A stretch of DNA of 64,000 nucleotides from Agarophyton chilense. Lineage: Eukaryota; Rhodophyta; Florideophyceae; Gracilariales; Gracilariaceae. The position numbers were made by a program, and so were the translations under genes. A model generated the notes under the pieces. It was not told the origin of the DNA. It saw nothing but the letters and a program-made list of their open reading frames with translations, and searched no databases. Position 1 is the stretch's first letter; each line of letters begins with the position of its first letter. Of the stretch, positions 19,714 to 27,950 are shown piece by piece. The DNA lies in assembly GCA_030374765.1 (NCBI GenBank), contig JARGXX010000021.1, forward strand, positions 434,001 through 498,000, read 5' to 3'.

Positions 19714-21517
19714 TGTAGGACAACGCTTGGAGCGGAGATACAACGAAGATGTTCGGGATCTTCCTCTCTTGAGAGACACGCCTCAGGCGGAGGAGACGCG
19801 TCCCAGCGGAGCACAGAAACAGGGACACTCTGGAAAGGCACGACGGAGTCGGGTGTAAGACCTTGGCCAATCCGGCGGGATATACCTAGAGTGTTTAGGT
19901 GAGCACGGCCCAGTCCGGGGTGTGACAAATCCTAAGCGGAGCGGTATCACGGCGATTGTCGGAAATGGAGCGAGGAAACACTCGTATGAGGTGGGCGAGC
20001 AGGGTGAGTGAGGCGGCCACTCACGAGAGCCAAAAAGGGGAACAAGAGGAAAATGGGGGCGAAACCCTATACAGTGTGGAGCAAAACCCGGCGACGGGAA
20101 GTGCTCTCAAGGTGTTCGAAGCCTTGCTCCCTGGGGGAGGCAGACTCAGAGACAGAGCCCTCCGTTCCACCCATAGTGTGGGGTGTAACTCCCACGGTGG
20201 ATTCCGGCAGTACCAACGGAGGTGAGGGGTAGAAACCGTTGGATCGGGAATGGGTATGGGTATCCCAAAGAATGGGGGAAAATCCGGCGAAGAGGAAAAA
20301 CGGGGCGAGGGTCGGGCACTAACAGGCACCGGACCCGAGAACCAGAAAAGGGGCGAAACAACAAAAGAAACCCAATACAGGGGCGAAAACCTGTCCTCGA
20401 AAGGAAACACAAAAAGCACGCAACAAGTAAGCAGAACCCCCACGGGGTATCGTGCACGCAGGTCGTCTGAGCGGTCCCAAGGGGGTGGTTGCACGGAACC
20501 CAAACGTGGGCACTCTCCAAGTGGAGTCGTGTCCCTACGCAGGCGTTGCTAACCAGAGCCCGTTCCGGGTTGTAAGGCCGAAACGATGGCGACGAATAAC
20601 CTCTAAAGGTATCGAAGACCAACCTTGGTTCCCATTTACTTTGAGCTTCGGACTGTCAGATCTCATCTCCCTAAGTAGGGCCCACTAACTAAACTCTACA
20701 GTAGTGCACACCTGCTCAGGGCCATACACGTGGAGATCCAACTGTCAGGGCCCAAAAGTCCAACGTTCTACAAATATCCGAAATTCGGTGCCAAAATTAA
20801 GCCACGTGTATCACGGGGCCAATCCAACCATGGGCCATCCGAATGTTCCCTTATAGGCGAATTCTAACCAGAAAACAGTGCCACCTCAGCACACCTTAGA
20901 GGGGATCATAATCATAACCCTCGGAGGGTTCAATCCTCATTCTATGAGTTGCATCTTCAAGTATCCCCTAACTGGGCGTTTCTCTACATACAGGGGCGAG
21001 ACTACGACAAGTGTCGGCGATTAAATATGAACCCACGGTGGTGATAGCACTCTTGTCGACAGAGGGGTGGATGAACTAACGTGCGATGGGCGCTCACGTA
21101 GTATGCAGTCAAGACGCGCCGAAGGCGAAAAGTTCGGAGCCAAGACTCCCTCCTTGGGATCTCCCCAGAGGGTTTTTACTGGGGAGAAGTGCTCAACCTC
21201 CTAAGTAGTGTGGCGCGCGGCCTCTGAAGGTGGACGCGCGCCCGAAAAATAGACACTACATAGCGATAGAGTAGCTAAATAAATACTGAATAATACTAAA
21301 TAATACTAAGCATTAGGTAGAATCCGGGCCACGTGTGGCACGCCTCGCACTCGAGCGTCGGCATCCGTGCAGTCCACGTGTTCCACCAGTGTGAACTTCC
21401 GGTCCTAACCGGCCGTCAGCACGCAATAGCGGTGTAGCTTGTCATATCCCAAGATAGTCCTCAAGCGAGCGAACTCTCTCAGTACTGCGAAGAAACCTTC
21501 TTGAAGATTGTCCTTCA
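19714..21517 (-). repeat. 5' LTR of element A (1804 bases)
   Basis: Begins TGTAGGACAA and ends TTGTCCTTCA, imperfect terminal inverted repeats. Its last 525 bases match the left LTR at 24-555. The part from about 20073 to 20993 is absent from the left LTR. Several scattered copies of an AGGGGCGA-type motif (near 20050, 20300, 20347, 20380, 20994) mark the region around the breakpoints. Its outer end cuts a Tc1-like transposase. Confidence 0.85.
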
Positions 21518-22217
21518 GAATTATCTTGCTGAAAAATGAATTCTTCTCCGAGCATACAGTATGAAAAAGGTAGAAGATAGTTTTTTTAGAACCTCATGAT
21601 ACACCCCAGAGTTCATATTCGTTTCAACGAAAGCCATATCAGTTGCTACTTTTGTAAGAATTTCATCCCAAGCCATTACTGAAGCCTCTACTGAATGACT
21701 GGTCACAAATTCGTTCTTTTCTTCTCTTAGATCATGCCAATAAAATTTAGAGCAATGCGGACTGTCAAGGTTAAACTTTTTTCGTCGAAAAAAACATTGT
21801 TACATTCAATTTTTCAATAACACTTTTTTGAACACCATCCGAAACGATTATTCTTGTGTTTATCTTTTTAAAAAAAGCTTTCTTCATTTTGTCTACTTGA
21901 ATAAATTTAGACGTTTAGCTTTATGCTATATATTAGATTTTGAAAGAGGAATATTTGGGTTTTTGACAAATGTTCCGCAAGATGAAAGGTTACGGCATAG
22001 TTTTTGCTTAATTTTACGCTTATCGGCCGGAGATAGTGATGTAGAACGGCCGGCTGAACGGTTTTTTTCCGTATGTAGCTGGATTTTTTATGAAGTTGCT
22101 GATTGTTTTTGGGCTGCGCTTGAGTTTTCGGGCTATAACTGCTGGGATCATACCCTGACGTACTAATTCCATGATTTCCAGCTGTTCAGAACGTGTCAGA
22201 GGCTGGCCACGAGCCAT
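21518..22217 (-). pseudogene. Tc1/mariner transposase, truncated by element A
   Basis: From ATG at 22217 the minus strand encodes the paired-type helix-turn-helix (MARGQPLTRSEQLEIM, IARKLKRSPKTISNFI, NPATYG). After shifts and stops, the catalytic region shows FNLD-type sequence with KFYWHDLREEKNEF, SVMAWDEI, and VETNMNSGVYHEVLKKL. The match ends at the LTR boundary just where the QQDNA motif (second catalytic Asp) is expected. The C-terminal part would lie beyond the left end of element A, outside the window. Confidence 0.75.
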
Positions 22218-22768
22218 AATTGAGCTAATGATTGTATAAAGGATATACTTGTGAAACGTTATTGACTTCTTGGTTTTTATTTGGAGTGAAATGTGCTCTA
22301 CAGTACGTGAAATCCCTTTTTGGCGCAGTTTTTGTAAAGGAGTATGTTTTTGAAACGCACTGTATGTCCCCACATCGCCAGATACGCGCATCTGAACAGC
22401 GCCGTGCTTACATACAATCGTTCTGTTTATGACGACGAGTGTTTCGTCACTGCTCATCAAAAGCGGCCCTTTAAATCCAATGCGCAATCTCCGACAACAA
22501 CCAGCGCACAAGACATATCTGTCAACCATCCACATGACCCCAAAAGTGCGCAAATGGCCCGCCGCACCGAAAATCTGTCGCAGCGTCACGTATACAAACA
22601 TGAGTTAAAGCTCCCCGCAGCGTATTGGTACATTATATACAACGATTAGTATATCAAATTATTGCTTGCTCAGGGACAGTTGCTTCGTTATACACTAGTG
22701 CCGCGCACTATACCTCTCTGTCCACCTACGAGCATCAGTCGAAAAAGGCACCATCAACACCACCATCA

Positions 22769-22794
22769 TCATATACCCTTCGAGGGGTATATGA
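22769..22794. other. Perfect 10-base inverted repeat downstream of the kinase gene
   Basis: TCATATACCC, six-base TTCGAG loop, GGGTATATGA, about 35 bases past the stop of the kinase gene, so within its probable 3' UTR. As RNA it would form a stable hairpin on either strand. A role in 3' end formation is only a guess. Confidence 0.5.
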
Positions 22795-22828
22795 GCAACT
22801 CCGAAGCATCCTCCTTTTCCTCTTCAAC

Positions 22829-25800
22829 TCAATAGCGCAACATCGCTATCGCCTCACGACATGAGTGAGCAAAAGCACCATCTCCTGCATACAACTTCAG
22901 TAATGCTTCCAACACAGGCCTCACATTATTGTCCCGCAGATAACCGTATCCATCTGCATCTGCCCCCAACTCTCTCATTACATCGCACAACACCGTCCCA
23001 AGGCGTGCCTTGTGCGTCATCAGCAATTTGTCTACGTTCTGAACCCCCACTGCCGCACTGCTTGATATGTCCGTCAGAGCCGTATGGACTTGCTGGAGGC
23101 ATCCAGAGTCGATTAAACTCTTGCGCATGGAAGCATGGAATCGGATAACAGCCAGAACCGCATAGAAACCGTGTTCTAACAGTTCCACACGTTCCTTCTC
23201 CGTAACAACTCCTCTTCTAACCTGGATAATGGATCGCACCAGTTGTTGACTTCCTTGATCAATCACGAATGAGTTCCAAAACGCTTCGCTTTCATTTGGG
23301 CTTGTAAGCCCAGAAAAGATCGTGGTTATCATCCAAAACACTAATGAAACTATCGACGGCTGCAGCGGGTGCAATTGCGATGTATTAAAAAACACTTTAA
23401 ACCCGTGCCGACGGATGAACTGCACTCGCTGTCTGGGATAAAGAATGACCATTGCGAGCGCCGACAAACTTGCCTCTACCACGAACCACTTCCCGTTCAT
23501 TGCAAACGCATGCATTGACTCTATAAGGATTGTTATCGGCAGCCCACGCCCAGTTTCTCCATGAGGGCTGCACGCTACGAACGCCTGAACGTTTACTTCA
23601 TTCATCCACATGAAGTTCCGGGCAGCACATGCCGCATTGTAAGCAAGTGAATCCGAGAACGGTGCTCCATTCGACTTTTCGCCGGTTATGTTATAGGATG
23701 TCGCATATTCGATCCATCCAGCTGTGTTTGACCTTGCACTGGCGTCCTTAATCACATTAGATATCTTGAACAAGTTGCTCAGGGCGTAGCAGCATGCGGC
23801 AAACACCTGCGCCTTTCCTTCCCCCAGATGAAAAAAATTCGGCATCACTAGCAGAACCACACAAAGAGTATGAGAAACGAACGTTGGTGATATTGCTTGC
23901 GGGTCGTTTCGCGCAAAATTGCCGATGGCAATACAAAGATTCATTGCAATGTATGGATCCTTACGGTCAGGTTGAAGGTCATTATTCATAGCAAGGTACC
24001 TGGTTGTACACGATAGAATACTTGCACCTCCAAGTGATGAGGAGTGTGCAAGCGCTTCCGCAACCAATCTTCGGTTTCCGTGTCGCCACATTCCGTCTGC
24101 TACGGCAATTCCATCGGTTCTCCGTAGAGCATTCAAAAGTGCATTAACATCAAGTGGCAACAAAGTTGGGGTCGACACATTTAGATCACTGGGGAAAGGA
24201 TGAGGGTATTGCCGAGCATGTGGATTCGAATGAGAAGACCCGATGGGCTGCCATGGTGGCGATATGTTCGACTGCATTCCTAGACTTATTCTTTGATGAG
24301 TCGATGTTCCACCCAATGCGCTTTGGGAGGTATCTGTAAGGGGTGGTGCGCTGGGTTCTTGGTGTGTGACTGGCCAGGACGCAGATGATGGCGGGACGCC
24401 AGTAGTAGGGGGATATACGAAACTTCCATAATCCGTTGAAGGTTTCCCACTATGAGCGTCTGGTGCATACGGAGGTATTCGGAAAGAGGTTGACATCTCG
24501 GGGTGGCTTATGCTGGGTCGTATCGGGGTAAAGCTAGGACGGCTTTGAATGTGGTGATCAGCTTGTGACGGATAGTTCCAGCCTGATTGATGGTTGGCAA
24601 AGTTGGTCTGTGGAGGTTGACTAGTAGCTTGATTCGCAGACGGTTTGGAGGGCAGGGCGAGAAATTGGCCTGGATCGCTTGATTCTATTTGAGTAGGAGT
24701 CATCTTTCCTACACCACTTTGGCTAGTGCCTTGATTGTATGCAGTACTTGCGTCAAACGCATGCTTGTCGTTTTGCTCCAGCTCCGACAGCACTTTCGAA
24801 TCTATTTCAACATTTTCGGGACTGGTATACGAGTTCTTCTTTGGCCCCTCGGGGCTACTAGAACCTTCAGGGCGCTCGGGACTGTTGACTCTTAAAGAAA
24901 CCCCGTTGTGAGGAGAAGCTTGAGGCCTCGCAGGGGAATTCTTCAAAGGCTCTGCTTGCACAGTGCTAATGAAGATGCCCGGATAAAGCTCAACTCTCGC
25001 GCCTTGCGGACTGCTATCATGTTTCTCAGCTTCAACGTCGATGGTATCATGACTCGTCTTGGATGTATCCTCTGGCTGGGAGACTTTCGAGAACTTTTCA
25101 GAGTCATTGCTGCCGGATTCATCATTTGGTGTTGGGTCCGTTGGTTTAGGTTCCGAGAAGGGTTTAGCAAACGACTTCAGCAAGTCAGAATTTGTTCGTG
25201 GTGGACCGTCAGCGAATCCATCCTCGGTTGGCTTTGGAACAATTGTCGGTAGTTGTAGCCCATCCACTTTGGGCGGGGGGATTAGGGAGCTCTTGACGTG
25301 CTTCAGTTCAACAATTTCTCCAACGTTGTGGTCAATATCGTCTCGTTGAATCCCGCTTTCCTGTTTGGCAAGGTCAAGTAACCCGACGTCCCCAGTTATG
25401 CTTCCATCGCTATCATGAGAGTTCTCGTCACACGCAGATATTGAATCCAGGGAACGTTCGCGGGGGCCGGGAAATCGAATTCGCCTGTTCCGTACTTCAG
25501 ATTGCGTTAACTTGGTGCTTTCCACATGTACCAAGCCAGGGGGGCCGAACGAGTCCGATTCTTGAATGTCCGTGTAGGCACTTTCAGCATTACTTTTTCT
25601 CTCAAGGTGATCTTCGTTGGAAAGTGAGGAGGGTTGGTTGCTGAAGCTCTCCGAGTCGGAGCTGTCGCCCACTCCGGTTGATAAGCTATTCACATCAAGT
25701 GGGTTGTACTGAACGTTAGGCATCATGGGAACTTGCGGGGTGTTATGGTCAGAGGAGGAAGCATTTGTACAAGAGTCGCTCTGCGCTATGACGTTGGGCA

Positions 25801-26824
25801 TGGATTCGGACGCCTGTGACGAGATCCTTTCCTGATAGCTCTGAAGCAAACTGTTGAGGTGAGTGACTACGTCTTGAATCGTTGGGCGGTCTGCCGGATT
25901 TTGACTCCAGCATTGTTCTACGAGTTTGATGTAGCGAGAATCAATCTGGTTCCTTCGAGGACCCCAGGATGGACGTCTCCCATTGCTAACATGCAGCATA
26001 AGGTCAAACAAGTTTCTCACTCCCTCGAGCGCCCAGCTCTGCAGACCTGATAAGAGTTCGAAGAGCACTAGACCATATGCATATATATCCGAAGCCTTGA
26101 CGACATCATCACTGACGTTTGCAGTACCTTTATAAGCTTGCGGAGACATGTACAAATACGTACCAACCGCGCCAGTGCCAAAATCAGCGGTAGCAGCAGT
26201 AGAACCAAGCAAGTGTGGTGAAATGGCACCCTCCAATCGCTTGGAAAGGCCAAAGTCCGCAATCTTGACTTTAGCATTCGGAGGCAAATACGCTCTACTG
26301 CCAAGCCCTGGATGCGGTTCAAGTTGAATGGCGGCCGTGAGAAGGACGTTTTGTGGCTTAATATCGCCATGCGTGAGCTGTTGGTTATGGACATGAAGCA
26401 AACCGCGCGCGATATGAGATGCAATGGTAAGAAAGCTCATTTCATCCAACATAGCGCCACGCTCTCTCATGCGTAAAAGCGACTCATGCAACGAACCCCC
26501 TTCCATGTATTCGGTGACTATGTACAAGTCGCGCGGGTCATCACCGCGAAACGAACCGAGGTGTTGTATGATGTACTGGTTGCGCATGACGTGGTAGCGA
26601 TTAATTTCGCGGCGGTGTTGTTTAAGGGCAGCGGATTGGTGAAGACGAGCGTTAATGGCGGTGACACTGTCGGATTGAGGGCGTTTAATGACCTTGATGG
26701 CCACAGGACTGGCGTCATACTCACCGCGGTACACGATGCCGAATGAACCTTCGCCCAGTTTCGAGGAGGTGTCCCAACAGAGACGGTTACGATCTACGAG
26801 AGGGAAATCATCGCTCAAGACCAT
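22829..26824 (-). CDS. Protein kinase (TKL-like) with long C-terminal helical-repeat region
   Basis: 1331 residues, no intron seen. The kinase domain covers about residues 15-335: glycine loop GEGSFG (24-29), VAIK lysine 44, catalytic loop HGDIKPQN (152-159; HGD replaces the common HRD), DFG 190-192, then GTYLYMSPQAYKG and a CW..NPADRPT segment typical of the C-lobe in tyrosine-kinase-like families. Residues about 340-870 are low-complexity, Ser/Pro-rich and probably disordered. About 900-1331 is Ala/Leu-rich and resembles ARM/HEAT-type helical repeats, a possible protein-binding platform. Substrate unknown. It is the first host gene right of the transposon block. The start is the first ATG before the glycine loop and gives a short natural N-terminus. 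Confidence 0.88.
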   Translation of the reverse strand: MVLSDDFPLVDRNRLCWDTSSKLGEGSFGIVYRGEYDASPVAIKVIKRPQSDSVTAINARLHQSAALKQHRREINRYHVMRNQYIIQHLGSFRGDDPRDLYIVTEYMEGGSLHESLLRMRERGAMLDEMSFLTIASHIARGLLHVHNQQLTHGDIKPQNVLLTAAIQLEPHPGLGSRAYLPPNAKVKIADFGLSKRLEGAISPHLLGSTAATADFGTGAVGTYLYMSPQAYKGTANVSDDVVKASDIYAYGLVLFELLSGLQSWALEGVRNLFDLMLHVSNGRRPSWGPRRNQIDSRYIKLVEQCWSQNPADRPTIQDVVTHLNSLLQSYQERISSQASESMPNVIAQSDSCTNASSSDHNTPQVPMMPNVQYNPLDVNSLSTGVGDSSDSESFSNQPSSLSNEDHLERKSNAESAYTDIQESDSFGPPGLVHVESTKLTQSEVRNRRIRFPGPRERSLDSISACDENSHDSDGSITGDVGLLDLAKQESGIQRDDIDHNVGEIVELKHVKSSLIPPPKVDGLQLPTIVPKPTEDGFADGPPRTNSDLLKSFAKPFSEPKPTDPTPNDESGSNDSEKFSKVSQPEDTSKTSHDTIDVEAEKHDSSPQGARVELYPGIFISTVQAEPLKNSPARPQASPHNGVSLRVNSPERPEGSSSPEGPKKNSYTSPENVEIDSKVLSELEQNDKHAFDASTAYNQGTSQSGVGKMTPTQIESSDPGQFLALPSKPSANQATSQPPQTNFANHQSGWNYPSQADHHIQSRPSFTPIRPSISHPEMSTSFRIPPYAPDAHSGKPSTDYGSFVYPPTTGVPPSSASWPVTHQEPSAPPLTDTSQSALGGTSTHQRISLGMQSNISPPWQPIGSSHSNPHARQYPHPFPSDLNVSTPTLLPLDVNALLNALRRTDGIAVADGMWRHGNRRLVAEALAHSSSLGGASILSCTTRYLAMNNDLQPDRKDPYIAMNLCIAIGNFARNDPQAISPTFVSHTLCVVLLVMPNFFHLGEGKAQVFAACCYALSNLFKISNVIKDASARSNTAGWIEYATSYNITGEKSNGAPFSDSLAYNAACAARNFMWMNEVNVQAFVACSPHGETGRGLPITILIESMHAFAMNGKWFVVEASLSALAMVILYPRQRVQFIRRHGFKVFFNTSQLHPLQPSIVSLVFWMITTIFSGLTSPNESEAFWNSFVIDQGSQQLVRSIIQVRRGVVTEKERVELLEHGFYAVLAVIRFHASMRKSLIDSGCLQQVHTALTDISSSAAVGVQNVDKLLMTHKARLGTVLCDVMRELGADADGYGYLRDNNVRPVLEALLKLYAGDGAFAHSCREAIAMLRY

Positions 26825-27950
26825 AATGGCGGGCGGCGCGCGCTACGGGCGCGGGCGGAAGGGGGGGAAAAGGGAAATGAGGGCAAGACGGGGCGCGTGA
26901 GCGAGAATTGTGATAAAGGGCGGGGTGTGAGGCGACGACTGGGGCGGTGAGGTATGCGTTGGGGCAAATAGGGTGAGCAAGCGACAGTCAGTTGACGGGA
27001 GGTGCTTGGTAACGTGAGGCGTACAGGAACGGCGAAAGTGAAGAAAAGTTATGTTGAAAATGAGAGTGGAAGGGGAAGAGGAAAGAATCTTGACTGGTTG
27101 AGGTAGGGGGGAAGAAGGATATCCAGCTAGGAGGGTATGTAGAAGGGAGAGAGTGGCGAGAAGGGGGACGGGGTGCGCTGGGGCGTAACACAATGTGCAA
27201 ATTGCGATGTTTCACGGACAACAAGCCATAGCGCCAGGCGACGGTCGCGTTAGGGGCACATGGCGCTGTGGCGCACGTGCAGGAGCTGCGCCACGTGCAC
27301 ACGCGGCAGCGCTGGTAGCGCGAGCCAGCGTACTGTGCGTATTGGTTGGCTGACGATGGCAGCATGGTCAGAAATCACCACGTGGACTAATAGCGCAGTT
27401 GCGCGCGCACTACGCAGCAGCACCCATGGTAGGCGCCGCGCTTGTTGTCAGCCGCTTCTCTATCCCAGTGCATCTGACGAGAGCCTCGGCACTCGCCTCG
27501 ATTGGGCTGGCACAACAAGCCAGCCGCAGTCAGATCCTCACATGAACGCAAGTGTTACGCTTTGTCATGGTCCTTTCCTCGCCGCTCTTTCAAGGCCAGC
27601 GAATCACTCTCCCCCCTCCCGTCTTACAATTGACATTACCGGGTAAAGGGTTACCACGTACATATAATGTATGCTTCTCGCCCATGCGTCTCACTTTTAA
27701 CGCCATTCGTATCGCATTTTAACTTCCACTTGTATCACAAAACTCGTTCTGTAGACGATGCGTAAAACCGTCAGCATTTATCGCACGCTCGCCGCTCTTA
27801 CAGACTGCTGGCTCTTGTAATACCAGGCAAAACCCCCATAGGTTTCGCTCACATCGACACACAACAAGCAAACCATTACCGTCGATCTACACCGCGTTTA
27901 ATTGGACCTGCAATTTGCAACTAATGCAAAATCGTTGCTTACCCAGTCCC
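26825..27950. other. Intergenic region, kinase 5' side to beta-COP 3' side
   Basis: Purine-rich next to the kinase start (about 26830-27150), then GC-rich. Short frames here have simple-sequence composition and no family resemblance. It presumably holds the kinase promoter and the beta-COP terminator, but no motif is decisive. Confidence 0.5.

Larger units (their letters stand above)
1..21517 (-). mobile_element. Element A: Ty3/gypsy chromovirus-like LTR retrotransposon, outer element
   Basis: Gag-pol reads right to left: gag (about 9740-7689), protease, reverse transcriptase, RNase H, integrase (to 3389) and a chromodomain frame (3106-2651). The 5' LTR is at 19714-21517 and the 3' LTR at 1-555, cut by the window start. 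Element B (9817-19619) interrupts A in the leader just upstream of gag. A primer-binding site adjoins the 5' LTR and a polypurine tract adjoins the 3' LTR, so the boundaries support each other. Coding regions carry several frameshifts and stops, so this copy is not autonomous. An additional plus-strand frame (591-2459) runs against pol. The shared part of the two LTRs differs at many sites, so A is older than B, as nesting requires. Confidence 0.9.

Noticed and set aside
26843-27193. Minus-strand frame rich in Pro/Leu before the kinase
   Set aside because: Product of simple purine/pyrimidine-rich sequence; no family resemblance.
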